Shown here: positions 1-12,444 of the stretch, piece by piece | Layout: the number at the start of each line of letters is the position of its first letter | Position numbering within the stretch: position 1 is the stretch's first letter | Source: Nemertoderma westbladi | Lineage: Eukaryota; Xenacoelomorpha; Nemertodermatida; Nemertodermatidae | Reading direction: 5' to 3' | NCBI GenBank assembly: GCA_032718475.1 | Contig: JAUCBJ010007130.1 | Span: 35,686-99,685 of the forward strand | Length of the DNA stretch: 64,000 bases | Made by a program: the position numbers and the translations under genes | The notes under the pieces: model-generated | Seen by the model: only the letters and a program-made list of their open reading frames with translations | Told to the model about the DNA's origin: nothing | The model's database searches: none

Positions 1-1007
1 TGTATTATTCGACTGACAGTATTATATAATCTCTGACAATATTATTCACCTTCGGGAATATTAACAGTTCCTTTAGGACGTGGCGCTTTATCTATATAAA
101 CAGAGTTATGACTTAAACTACTCACAACGATATGGCTTAATTATAATTCACATATATGGCGCATTCTTTAGGAATTGCTTCTTTAACAGACTCACTCATA
201 CACAATGCTGCACAATACTGCACACTAATCTGCCAATCTTCACTGATTTTAGTCACATATAAAAGGAACACAGGCTGACTCATGTAGGGTCTATCAAATA
301 ACATTAGATTCACTTCAAACCACTTTAACATAAGTCACAATCGTTATTGGTAACCTTTCTCTCTTACCTTCGGTATATCAAGAATATTGGGTTTCGGGGT
401 TATTTATCGTTATTCCAAATATAATAATTCATCAACCATATTATGAAGAACTGACAGTAAATAGCAGTATAAAACAACAACTGAACACTGATTGTTATGA
501 GTTTGCAATGTTTCAGCAGTCAGGATGTATGATCAGTTATCAAGTAGTCGTTAGCTAAAGGATATATGTCCTTATAATTAAACCTACTAGTGTAAGACTA
601 AAAACTGAAACACGGAGGTGCCAAAAGCCGGTTCTTAGGCTCTGGGCAAAAACATAACACTGCACTACTGAGTTTCTGTATATACCTCCAACACAGAGAC
701 AACAAACGCTCTGATTGGTCAACCTGAACAACGAGAGAACAAAGAAACAAAGAAACGTCGACGTGGCAATATCAGCTGCTAGCCGTCGTCATGGTAGCGA
801 CACTGTTTTCAAGAGTATCGAGCTTTTACGTCACAGAATTACGGATTATGTCCTCTAAAGTACAAATACAGAAGAAATAGCTTTTATGTCCGCTAAAACA
901 CCAGTACAGCAAGGACACGGCCTTTTTATGCCTGGTAAACCAACTACAGAGTATTTTACGGGAAAAATAAGGAAAAATAACCGGACAATTCAGCAAAAGC
1001 TTTTACA
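1..1007 (-). repeat. BEL/Pao LTR, partial, running off the left edge
   Basis: This is the reverse complement of the P1-type LTR at 3441-4607. Read on the minus strand it starts at 1007 with the LTR terminus TGTAAAAGC and leaves the window before its other end. It holds the inverted CCAAT box (ATTGG, 714-718). It lies head-to-head with the LTR at 3441 across a 2.4-kb spacer. Whether it is a 5', 3' or solo LTR cannot be told, because the rest is outside the window. Confidence 0.85.
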
Positions 1008-3440
1008 GTCGACGATCAACAAATACGGCATACAAATTATTCATAGATCAAATTGATGAAACAAACACAGTAGCAAGTTACAAATGGTGCTTAGAGTTTC
1101 ACACTGATGTAGATATCATTTTGTGGAACAATTTTTTCATTTCCTCATTCTTTTCATTTTTTTAAATGGCCAAAACAGACTCACGGGAAGTGAAAATGTG
1201 GTCCTTTCAATTCAAGTTACTGCACCATACAGTGGGTTACCCACAAATATTGTACATTGTTATTTAAAATAGGAATTTCATCATCCAATTTTGTAAAACA
1301 CTCGAGGAAACTTATTTACATCTTTTCTGGGAGTGTGAAACTGTGACAAAATTAATTAATTGATGAATTTAAATTGTGCTGGTTAAAATCACAAAACAGT
1401 CATTCATTCTCACAAAGCTTTCAATGTTGTTTGGGTACCACACAAAAGTGCCGTCAATCGTTAATTGCGTCCTATACAGTTACTAAGATACTATATATTT
1501 ACTGCGAAAAATTCCAACATACTCAGTCTCTACAAATATCTGTTTTTCTACAGTTCTTTCTGCAGTTCAGGAATCAAAACTTTGCATTTTTGAGGAAAAA
1601 TGGATTAATTTTTAAGATAAAATGTGGGATTCCGAGTCCTAATAATAGTGCATTTTAATATAATATGGTGATCTACTTTTGTCATTATGTTATCTTACCT
1701 GCGCTACTTAAGCATCTAATACTGTGTAGCTAATAATAACCTATGATGTAGGGGCTTACTATAGGAAACCAGGTTTTTTATCATATCAATAAGGCGCTGC
1801 TGTAGGTTAACTGTATTTAATCACACTACTCTAGTAATACACCATGACCCGTAATATAGTGTCATTTTCTGATGACACGGACATCCCCCCGCCCCCCCCC
1901 CCCCAAATTTTTCTACACATCTTTATCATATTGCTTGAAATTTGAAACACAACTACAGTAGTTCAACTCACTCAACTCACAAACTTCTGGTTGTTACCAT
2001 GAAGCCGGAATTTTCGATTTCGCCTTTAAATTTTTTTATAAGCGTTTTAAAAAAGTGTCTTTTACGAAATTGCACATCTCCTATCAACGCCATTCTTCAC
2101 ATTAAACTCGCTTCATAGATATTATTAAAAACCAAATATGTAACAAGTAACAATATCTGAATTTCGTTGAGAAACAGCTGAGAAATAGGCGTTCAAAGAT
2201 TGCAAAAATTATCGTTCGCTGCAAGACATTTATTCTATTTAATAAGTACACGATGTTCTGGAACAATTTGTTTATGTATGATTAGCTACGCAATATAGAT
2301 ATTGTATAGGCATACGACCATGGCCTACTATATATACGGCCTAACATGTTATCGATTTGTCTTAAAAAAGAGGCCAGTTTTTTTTACACTATTTTAATAT
2401 TTTGATATGGGGAGAGTTCTATAAATTGTCATTTGCTGCAATTTGGTCAACGGACGTAATTGAAGTATCTTCATTAAGCAAGATACTAAGCAAGATACTC
2501 AGCTGTTTCTCAACGAAATTCAGATATTGTTACATATTTGGAATACTAGAACGCAAGCTTTTTAATAATATCTATAAAGCGAGGTTAATATGAAGAATGG
2601 CGATGATAGGTGATGTGCAATTTCGCAAAGACACTTTTTTAAAACGCTTATAAAAAAATGTAAAGGCAAAATCGAAAGTTCCGGCTTCATGTTAACAACC
2701 ACGGTGGGTGGAACTACTGTAGTTGTGTTTCAAATTTCAAGCAATATGATAAAGATGTGTAGAAAAATTTGGGGGGGGGGGGGGGGGGGGTGTCCGCGTC
2801 ATCAGAAAACGACACTATATTACGGGTCATGGTGTAATTACATTTTTTTTATGGGAGGTTATTATCTAGAATTCTAGAAGGTAAAATATTGAAAAAAGTC
2901 GTACCGGTACAAAAAGACTCGTATATGGTGATAAGATTACGTCACCACGCATAGATACTGTACTAGGCTATCCATTAACTAATTAACTATCTATTTCGTA
3001 TTACTTTTTGTGTAATTGCTTGTTGTGTAAAAGTTATATCTGTCGATGCGAATTTGAATTTAATTGGTGCAGCTCTGATAAATATTTATGGATTGAAAAA
3101 AAAAACTATTTCAAACATATTCACACAGTTTCTATACCGGAAGCAATATTTTTTATCCGATAACAAAGTCTAAGGTGGTCGGTCTCCGCGGGCTTTCAGG
3201 CGACACCGACCAAGATGTCATCTTTATATTCATATGGAGTTAATATTCATATGCGCCACTGCGTATCAAAAAGTGAAAAGGGGATGGGGCAGGGACAGGT
3301 TGATTTTCGTTTAAAGGGTCTAGGGCTAGGCTGGACCAGGGTACATCTCAGCCATGCATCCTTAAATGGTCGCTTTATATGAGTACTTTCTCTTAGAATG
3401 TAGAAGCACGAGGGACGACACTCGAAATAAAGACTCTACT
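1008..3440. other. Host flank of P1 (left copy, 'X'), no gene seen
   Basis: AT-rich DNA between two inverted LTRs. I see no convincing coding region; short open frames lack recognisable domains. From 1231 to 3440 it matches 55589-58538 almost base for base, apart from about 0.75 kb missing here inside a fold-back element. It ends in CTACT (3436-3440), the presumed target duplication of P1. The stretch 1008-1230 occurs only here. Confidence 0.75.
1835..2839. mobile_element. Fold-back (palindromic) element, internally deleted copy
   Basis: The left arm (from about 1835, ACCATGACCCGTAATATAG and then a C-run) is mirrored by the right arm ending at about 2839 (G-run, then CTATATTACGGGTCATGGT). 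Subterminal sequence with the TTTTTTTATAAGCG-type motif is also inverted. No coding capacity is seen. Compared with the copy at 56194-57939, most of the inner right arm is missing, and an AGCAAGATACT motif is repeated at the deletion point (about 2479-2500). Confidence 0.8.
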
Positions 3441-4607
3441 TGTAAAAGCTTTTGCGTCATTAACCGGTTATTTTCCCTTAAAGTACTCTGTAGTTGGTTT
3501 GCCAGGCATAAAAAGGCCGTGTCCTTGCTGTACTGGTGTTTTGGAGGACATAAAAATCATTTCTTCTGTATTTGTACTGTATTTGTACTTTAGAGGACAT
3601 AATCCGCAATCTCATGACGCGATAAGCTGGATACTCTTGAAAACAGTGTCGCTACCATGACGACGGCTAACAGCTGATATTGCCACGTCAACGTTTCTTT
3701 GTTTCTTTGTTCTCTCGTTGTTCGGTTGACCAATCAGAGCGTTTTTGTCTCTGTGTTGGAGGTGTATACAGAACTCAGTAGTTCAGTGTTATGTTTTTTG
3801 CCCAGAGCCTAAGAACACCGGCTTTTGGCACCTCCGTGTTTCAGTCTTTAGTCTTACATTAGTAGGCTTAATTATAGAACGTATATCTGTTATCAAACTA
3901 GTTACTGAGTTAGTCACTCACTTAATAATCATTTATACCTTAACTTTACTGCTTTTACTGTCGGTTATTCATTATATTGGTTGATGAAATATTATATCGG
4001 AATACTGATCAATAGTCAGACACCCCAACTTCTTGATATACTAAAGGTTAGAGAGACCGGTTACAGATAAACGATTGCGACCTATGTTAAGTGGTTTGCA
4101 GTGAATCTAATGCTATTTCATATGCCCAACATAAATTGTCTGTTGCTCTCTTTATACGTGACCAAATTTAGTGAAGGTCGGCAGATTAGTGTGCAGTATT
4201 GTGCAGCATTGTGTATGAGTGTAACTGATAACAAAGCATCTCCTAAAGAATGCGCCATATACGTGAATCTATAGCCTTTTCGTTGTGTCTAGTTTAAGTC
4301 ATAATTCTGTTTACATATTTAGAGCGCCACGTCCTAAAGGAACTGTTAATATTTCCCGAAAGTGAATAATATTTGTCAGAGATTATATATTACGATCAGT
4401 CGAATAATACAGTAGGCTTACACCATCAATCATTAAGCTCCGAACTCAGTCTCCCGGGTATATCCAACGGGTGAATGATTGCGCATAGACTGGCTTCGGC
4501 TAATGTAGTGTATCAAATACTCGTCATAGGCTAAAGACTATCTATCATCCAAAAGACATTCTAATTTTGGCAGGTTAAACTGTCAAAGGTCTTCAAAAGC
4601 GCAAACA
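3441..4607 (+). repeat. P1 5' LTR (1167 bp)
   Basis: It starts TGTAAAAGC and ends GCGCAAACA, the standard TG...CA ends. It differs from the solo LTR at 58539-59705 at only two or three positions that I noticed, for example near 3613 and 4565. A TATA-like GGCATAAAAAGG lies near 3507-3518 and an ACCAATCAGAGCG CCAAT box near 3729. The LTRs of M1 are clearly related but diverged and about 100 bp longer, so two subfamilies are present. Confidence 0.9.
3726..3740 (+). promoter_or_regulatory. CCAAT box in LTR
   Basis: The sequence GACCAATCAGAGC matches the NF-Y type CCAAT consensus. The core CCAATCAGAGCG is kept in both LTR subfamilies (inverted at 12044-12048, 26727-26731 and 34142-34146; direct at 55220-55224 and 58828-58832). 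CCAATCAGAG also occurs in sense orientation in the unrelated-looking L1 LTRs (minus strand, 37288-37297 and 47403-47412). Conservation amid divergence suggests a promoter element; this is inference. Confidence 0.5.
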
Positions 4608-5041
4608 ATAACAGATATTCGGTTCTGATTGCGGTGTAGGCAATAAATACAGTTTAATATTGTTTTGGTAAAAACAATAACAGATATTGCTTCTGGATTG
4701 CGGTGTAAGCAATCCAGTCTAAAGTACCGGTACCGGTTGAACGGTAACCTGTACTACTGTAGGCCTGTAGGCCCAACTGCCCGAACCGGTACTTACGGTA
4801 CAGGTACAGCAGTATTATTCGATTTGATTATTATATGCCGGTAGGTCTTAATAATTAATCGGGGACGCCTGGTTTTTATTGGGATTTTACTTAGGCCTAT
4901 TTCTGTCAGTTTTATTTATTTGTAGGCCAGTATTGAGCAGAAGGCGTGTAAGCCTGCTCAGATTGTACAGATAATTTGTAGGCTTGACTGTTGGCTGACT
5001 GTTGATTAGGTCTGAACGGATTGCAGTGCATGTAGAGTGTA

Positions 5042-5245
5042 TGTCCGATAAAGAACGGTTAGGAAGTAGGGGCAGCCATCGCTGTAAGGTAAACCCCCAT
5101 CCAAAGAATAAGTCGTACTACTGGGTTAGAACGCATACTACTTAACCATTTCGGAGTCTGCATGTCCTGTGGTTTATTTAGGCTTGATAGTAGTTTGCCA
5201 GCGTTTGGTCTGTACTTTGTTTGTGTAGTCTGTACGGGTAGCGTA
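5042..5245 (+). repeat. Leader direct repeat, copy 1
   Basis: The block starting TGTCCGATAAAGAACGG and ending at GTAGCGTA recurs at 5329-5530, with near-perfect identity over the first ~120 bp. Counterparts on the opposite strand are in the M1 leader (about 24,840-25,365) and again in the duplicated leader remnant (about 32,255-32,780). Confidence 0.85.
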
Positions 5246-5328
5246 TAATTTATTTAGATAATTTGTAGGCTGGATAGTTGTCTGGCTGTTGTTGGGTTTG
5301 AGGAAATTTCGGTGTGTGCAAAGCATCT

Positions 5329-5530
5329 GTCCGATAAAGAACGGTTAGGAAGTAGGGGCAGCCATCGCTGTAAGGTAAACCCCCATCAAAGAATAAGTCG
5401 TACTACTGGGTTAGAACGCATACTACTTAACCATTTCGGAGTCTGCATATACCGTAGTTTGTTTAGGCTTGATAGTAGTCTGTCAGTATTTGGTCTGCAT
5501 TTTGTTTGAATGGTTTGTACGCGTAGCGTA
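5329..5530 (+). repeat. Leader direct repeat, copy 2
   Basis: Second copy of the block at 5042-5245, offset by 287 bp. The first ~120 bp are almost unchanged and the remainder is more diverged. It lies upstream of gag in the untranslated leader. Confidence 0.85.
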
Positions 5531-6864
5531 ATATTTATTATTCAGAGTTTATGCGATTATTCGCAACATTCATATCCCCAAGTTTATTCCTACAGTAATT
5601 GTGTTTGTTATACATACCGTTATAGTTAAACTAACCCCGGTACTACATCAGGGCTGCTCGGCGTAGGTAAAGACTGGAGATTTTGTGCTTTGGTCACTCC
5701 GGCAGATACCGTGGTTCTTTTAGCTGTTCAAGTATTTTTAACTACTAATTATTTGTTATACAAGTACTTGTACCTAATTTAGGGTTTAGTGTACAGTACT
5801 TTCCGAAGGTGATTAGTGTGTAGGCAGTGTATTTGTGTTGTAAAGTGGTTAATAGGCACGTTGGTTCTGGTAGACCGCGGTAATTAACTTCTAGGTAGGG
5901 ACACTCCGTGATACATAACGTAGTACCTATAGCGATACGGTTATAGGTCGTCAGGCGGTGGTATTTTCCTATCTGGACAACGCAGTATATTTACTACTAC
6001 TTATTATTTTCAAATACCGTAGTAACCTGTCCGTTGTAATAACCAGATATTCTAACCCTTTGTTAGGCTGGTTAGTAGACTTCTTGTAAAATTACCCTAA
6101 AAATTTGTATTTGTGTATTTGTAATTAAATTTTTGTGTTTATTTAGAGATTGTAATCTCAACCCGAATTGTATGTAATTTGTAGTATTAAGTAACTTAGG
6201 TAAATTAGAATTATTTGTTTTAGTGTCTAACAAGTAGCACTCCACTGAGAGCGCACAACTTATGTGTAGTGACTCCCCCAGAAATAATAACATTTATTTC
6301 AAACATTGACAAAACCCATTAAACGGGTATATATATATTATAAATCAACTCAAACGATTTATAAATAGTAGGCCTGCCATATAACAATTAGGTCTCAATA
6401 TCAGTTGGACTACTGCTTAAATAACGGTAATAAAGTAAGTTAAAGTAACCAAGTAACCCTTAAAATTCAGAAATTCAATTATTCTAAAATAATTGACATA
6501 CCGGTATTTACAATAGGCTTATTATATTTATTTCTATAAATTTTAGGTTGAAATCATACCGGTATTCTGTAATTAATTCTAGTTAATAATTATACTTATA
6601 TATACTATAAGTGTAAACTGCATACCGGTATCCACGATAGGCCTATTATATATTTATATATATTTGTGCTAAAATTATATACCGGTTTCTGTGAAAAACC
6701 TAGTCTGTAATAATACTTATATATACCATAAGCATACCGGTATTCTAATATTATATATAGCACGCTACACTGAGTAGCAGTATCGGTAATTAATTACTAG
6801 GCTAGCAGTTAATACTGAATTACTGGACTTGTTTAGACTGTAATATAGCAGTAGGCATTCAACT

Positions 6865-9800
6865 GTGCAAACAAACATGTCTGATACTAAGCAGAACATG
6901 TCAGACAGTTTATTAGATGTAACTATCTGCGACTCAGATAAGGGTGTAGAACCGTCTACACCTAAGTTCAGTTCACCTCCCACTGTGAGGAAGGTCATCC
7001 CTCCAGTAGTAATAACAGAACCTAGGCTGGTCCAACATCGTAGGTCTATCATAGGCACTCGAGCCCAGGTCAAGCGGGACCAAGAAGCAGCGGAACAGCA
7101 ACAACCCGTGAGCCAAGAACTTATTTCTCAGCGGCCCGACAGCTCCAGTAGTGAAGATACTGTAGAACTGACACCCGAGCGCGGAGCAAGGATGACGGAT
7201 GCGTTTTATTCGGATCCCCTTCTCATCCTTCCTGCAGCCGTACTCACCAGGTTATTGATCGCTGTGGAAGAACACCAGATCGATTGGGCGAGAAGTAAGC
7301 GATCAACTAAAGATAGTTATGAGGGATACACAAGAGAAGAACTGAAGTCTATGGTCGAGTCGCAATGGAACTTCCCCGGACCCGGACTCCCGTTTGATTT
7401 ATCAGAAGCTGCCTGGGAAGACATACACCGGATGGGAGTAGCCAAGGAAACCATCGATCCAGCTGTGTGGAAGAGGTCCGCAGCCGGATACGCACAGGGA
7501 TTCTTCAGCTCTATGGAGCGAGTAGAAAAACAACTGTTACAACAACCTCAAGGACCTCAAGAGCAGGGACAACTGCTTTATCAAGTTAGAGAAATAATTC
7601 TGCGAATCAGGCTAATATTATCAGCCTTTGAAGAGGCTTCTAAAAGAAGACAAGACACGTCGTTGCAAGTTGCCGTAAAGACTTGGTTTCAAAGGGTGAG
7701 TCACCAGGTTCAAGGAACAGTTCAGTGGAAAGCTCAGCTGGAGGAGCGCTCAACCCATGGAGAATCAACAGACGCTACTTTTTCCCAAGTGGAAAGTGAA
7801 GCGACGGCAGAGAAACCGCATAAGAGGGATGCCATTGACATCTATCTGTCAGACTATCAACGTTTTTTGGGAGATGAAGAGTTGAGGAGAAGGCTAGATG
7901 GACTTAGCCCTAATAGTGAAGGAGCACAGCGTGTGCTTGACGCCATCGACGTGGATAGGTTATCGGCTAACCAAGCTAAATTCGATGAACAACTCCGCAT
8001 CGTTAAGGTTCAAGAAGAACAAGTAAAGAAAAAACGTATAGAAGATAGAAAGAAAGCGGCAGAGGCAGCGGCAGAGGCAAAAGCGGCAGCGGCAGAGGCA
8101 AAAGCGGCAGCTGCAGCAGTAGAAGCCGAAAGAAAGGCGGCCGAAGCGGAAATAAAAATAGCAGTAGCAGAAGCAGAACGGAGGGCATCTGAAGAGACAA
8201 CCCAACTAGAGTTGGAAAATCTTCAAGAGAGACAAGACAACTTTAATAAACAGTTAACAGCTAGTAATATGCAGATGATGAATCGATCTACTCCCAAAAG
8301 ACAAGGTTATACATCATCTGAGGAAGGCGATACCACCGATACTGAAGGCAAAGGAAATAGATCTCATCTAAGCAGACGTAAAAGAACATTCCACCGTCAG
8401 AAATTGCCTGATTTGCCTCCAGCTGTTAAAAGGCAACTAAATAACACCAACTTAGGTAGTACAGAACCCACAGACCAAATAATTACAATGGAGAGACTCC
8501 CTACTATAGTAGATGAGCCTGAAATAGTTAGGCCTGTTCCCGAAGCCACCCTTTCGGTCGTAGAGACACCTGTACTCCCTGAACCTACCTCTCAATTCCC
8601 GTTGCACAGCACTAAGCTACCTGTGCCCAGCAGAACAGTCCGTGAGACAGTTCATACCCTGGATTCCGAGCGAAATATTCATGATTTGTCGCCCGTTGTC
8701 CCTCGTCCGCCCGCTACAACGTTGGTGAATCCCGCTTCGGCGGTCGAATGGGTGGATGAGAGACGACGGGGGATGGATCTCTTGCTCGGACAGATGCAGG
8801 ACACTGTTCAACAATTCAAAGGCACAGTAAGGGAAAGTAGGCTAGAGTTGCAAGAAGTGCAGCAAAGTATCGCGCTAGAACGCGATAAATTAGTAAATAC
8901 ACAAAGGGGTATACCACCACCCCCTGTAACAATGTGTCAACCTGTTAGGTCTGAAGTATCTCATGCGCAAGGTGTGGAGCCTACACGCATCTATACTGCT
9001 AGCGAAGTAGAAACTCCTATAGTGAACCCTATTAAGGGTAATTATAGACCTGTTGATAATGATATTCCCTATAGACCGGATCATAATCCGAGAAATTTAT
9101 ATACCGATAACTCGATATTAAATAACACGATGGCCCAAGAAAGTTTTACGCGTCAAATGGCTAGAACCGAAGCCCGGCAAGCGGTAAAGGTGGGAGAGAT
9201 CGTCAAGTTCAATGGAGATGAGATGAAATGGTTACCTTTTAATGAATATTACAAAGATAACATACAGAACTCTGTGCAATCTAATGGAGAGAAACTTAGA
9301 TTCCTCATCGAGTGCTTGGAAGGATCTCCCAAGTTAATGGCGTTAAAGTTTATTGGACATCCAGACGGATTAAGACAAGTTTGGGATACACTAAACATCA
9401 GGTATGGTAATAGGAATAACATAGCTGGTTATTTATATGCAAAGTTGGTAGCGCCCCGAAAGTTTATTAGCAGCGGAATTATAGAGTTTTCCGATGAGAT
9501 TCAGGAGATCTGCAGACAATTAGATTGGCTAGGTAAGTCTCATGAGTATCAGAATACTATGGTTATTAGAGCAGTGGCTTCTACTTTACCGAAGGGTGGA
9601 GTAGGTACACGCTGGGATAAGAAAGTGTTATATATGATGGAACAACAATGACGAGACCCTACCATGGCTGATCTCATGTCATTCCTAGATGGAGAAGTGA
9701 AATTACAGCTCCTGAAACTGTCCAGAGAGAAGACACCGGAAAACAAGGTAAGTGAAAAACCCGTCGCTAGGAGAAAGGTAACACCAGTGTGTTATACAGA

Positions 9801-11100
9801 TGATGGCGAAAGCCAGACTTCTCAAGGAGAAGATAGCGGGAAAGACACTGACCGCGCTTATTACGTAAATAAAATGCCTAAAGATCAGGTAAGTAAATTC
9901 AAGTCTCGAACAAATGACAGGAGAGAACAGGTAAGAAAAACTCCTCCTACGTCTCCCAAGAGAATTCCGGTGAGAAAACCCGAAGAAAGGACAAGCGTAC
10001 ACAATGTTACTCAGAGTAAGGTGAGTAACATCAAACCGAAGTGTGCGCTATGTGATGAATATGTGTGATGAATTTCTAAAGAAATCATTAACTGAGAGAC
10101 GTGAAGTCATGTGGGACAAGCGGTTGTGCTATAATTGCCTCAGACAAGGACACCAACGGCGAACCTGTTACTCTGACACAAGATGTGCCAAGTGCGGTGC
10201 GAAACATCATATCTTGTTGCACACTGAATTCGAGCGAAATAGTCCGAGTCAGGTAAGTGATTCCGAATTACATGTCCAATTCAGTGATGTGAACGACACT
10301 GATCAATCTGAGATGGAAGGATTCTATACAGACGAGTTCTCCGACGAAAACGAATCCTGTTACATGATAAATACCACAGTGTATCGAGCACTCATTTATG
10401 AAAAAGATACAGACATTGACCTCGCTCTAACTACTTCTGATCGACAACCATCTTGGAAAGCGCCAACTTCCAATGTAGGGATTAGAGAATTTCCTGTGGT
10501 ACAGGTAAGGGTCCACGGACCAAACAGGAGTTATGTAGTGAATGCCCTCCTTGACTCCGGTAGTACAGGAACATTCATCGACAAAGAGCTAGCCGAAGAC
10601 ATATTCGCTGGACAACCCAAGTTCCGAACTAAGCTAAACATGTCAGGAATTATGCAAGTTTGGAAATCCACAGTAACCGCGGATTATTATGTAGGTGCGT
10701 TGTCCACCCCCCAGGACGAACTAGGAGAACATAGCATAAAGTCAGTGAAAATGGTGGCTATAAAGAACTTCGCTACTACTCAAGCAGACCTTTATAATTG
10801 GGACGAGGATGAGAGCATCCAACATCTTAAGATACCTCGATTCCAGACAGATTATCCTGGAGTGCAAATACTCATCGGTCAAAATGCGCATGAAGCGCTC
10901 GAGACATTAGAGAAACGACCTACTCAACCGCAACCTCTACAAGTTTATGCGGGAAGAACTAGAGTAGGTTGGTACTTTACTGGCCCTTCCCGTAGAACTC
11001 TAATGGAAAGATTACCTAAAGAGCAGGTATATCAAGCGCGAGAATGGGAAGTTGAGAACAGTGAGTTCGACGATCCAACTGAGGGAACTCCATACTCCTC
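6865..11100 (+). pseudogene. gag: P1 gag-protease, broken and cut by M1
   Basis: The first 928 codons run to 9651. They include an Ala/Glu/Lys-rich coiled coil (about residues 395-450) and a DUF1759-like Gag domain typical of Pao elements (about residues 775-915). A TGA at 9649-9651 replaces a CGA present in M1; the frame then continues to 10068. A small deletion near 10055-10068 shifts the frame and removes the first CCHC knuckle that M1 retains. The last part (10043-11100) has knuckle LCYNCLRQGHQRRTC, a CAKCGAKHH motif, and the aspartic protease site LLDSGSTGTF (Asp codon 10553-10555). M1 inserts at 11100, after which 25 nt of LTR are read in frame before a stop. The frame originally ran directly into pol. 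Confidence 0.9.
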
Positions 11101-12366
11101 TGTACGCGCTTTTGAAGACCTTTAGCAGTTTAACCTGCCAAAATTTATATGTCTTTTGGTTTATATATAGACTCTAGAAGATGACAATATTTAATACCAA
11201 TAAACACAACATTAGCAGAAGCCAGCCTAGTGCGCGTCCATTCACCCGCTGGATATTCCCGGGAGACTGGATTCTGAGGGCTTAGATTATTATTGCAGTG
11301 AAGCTTACTGTATTATTCGATTGATCGTTAATAAATAATTTCTGACTAATATTATTCACTTTCGGGAAATATTAACAGTTCCTTTAGGACGTGGCGCTCT
11401 ATCTAAGTAAACAGAGATATGACTTATACTAATCACAACGGTAAGTCGATAAGGCTTATGATTCACGTATGAGGTGCATTCTTTAGGAAATGCTTAGTTA
11501 TCAGCCAGAATCATGCACACTACCGGTAACACACAATACTGCTCACTAATTTGCCGACCGTCAATGAATTTTATCATATATAAAGAGAATAGCAACGGAC
11601 CAATGTAGTGCTTATCAAACAGCATTAAATTCAATACACACCACAATAATATAAGTCACAATCGCTATATATATAACCCGCCTCTCTAACCTGTAGTGTA
11701 TCAAGAAAATTGGGAAATTTGGGTTCTTTATAAACGTTCTCCAAATAATCTTCAATCAACTGATATAAAATATGACGACAGTAAAAACATTAAGACGGTA
11801 GGTTAAGATATGATATGAACCGATATGTACAGTGATATGAGTTGAGTGTCCAAATTGTGCCGTGAATTAGACTGATAACAGTCATACGCTCTATAATCTT
11901 AAGCCTACTAATGTTTCTTTCTAGAGCCGTTGTTTCTGGCTTAGACAGCAATAACAACAAAGTATCAGTCCAAAAAACAGTAAGACTGAACACTCCCAGT
12001 ATGATCGGCTCAAAGCTCCACATCGACAGAGAAAATCGCTCTGATTGGCTGAAGCCAAACAAAGAACCATGCGTCCAATGGCTGTTTCCATTTAAGCAAC
12101 CAGCTGTTAGATGTCGTAATCTGAATCATCACGGCTAAGCTGTGTAAAAGTATTTGCCGTATTGCGGGTTTTTTGCCTTACCATGTCCGCTAAAACACGT
12201 ATATAGAAGAATGACTTTTATGTCCGTTAAAAACACCTGTAACGGTACCTTGCGGGCAAGGGGAATATATATACAGTTAGAGAACCCTTTTAGAGTATTC
12301 CAGCGCCTAGAGGGAAACTGGATTGCGAAGCAAAGGGGCCAGTTATATCCCACAGAAGCTTTTACA
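11101..12366 (-). repeat. M1 3' LTR (1266 bp)
   Basis: The plus strand begins TGTACGCGCTTTTG and ends AAGCTTTTACA, directly after the target duplication CTCCTC and next to the purine tract of the ORF3 side. It matches 25784-27049 and 33199-34464 in length and almost in sequence. The inverted CCAAT box is at 12044-12048. Confidence 0.92.
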
Positions 12367-12444
12367 CCGCTCCCAGAAAATGGGATTTGAGTCTATTAAT
12401 ATACAAAAATCACAGTTTCTAATATACGTAAATACTCTAAACCG

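Larger units (their letters stand above)
4608..6864 (+). other. P1 leader between 5' LTR and gag (2.26 kb), untranslated
   Basis: No domain-bearing ORF is seen. It contains a direct repeat of about 200 bp (5042-5245 and 5329-5530) and, at 6490-6750, imperfect repeats of an AT-rich unit punctuated by ACCGGTAT. A related leader, including the same direct repeat, lies between gag and LTR in M1 (23556-25783), so the layout is a family trait. I found no clear tRNA-complementary primer-binding site after the LTR; the first bases are ATAACAGATATTCGG. Confidence 0.75.

Noticed and set aside
1374-1658. 94-codon frame, repeated at 55733-56017
   Set aside because: Both copies are one duplicated flank, so the repetition is not evidence of selection; no recognisable domain.
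3745-3984. 79-codon hydrophobic frame repeated in LTRs
   Set aside because: It lies wholly inside the LTR, and the diverged M1 LTR has no counterpart frame.
4608-4640. tRNA primer-binding site after the LTR
   Set aside because: No convincing match to a tRNA 3' end in P1, M1 or L1; I could not support a specific tRNA.
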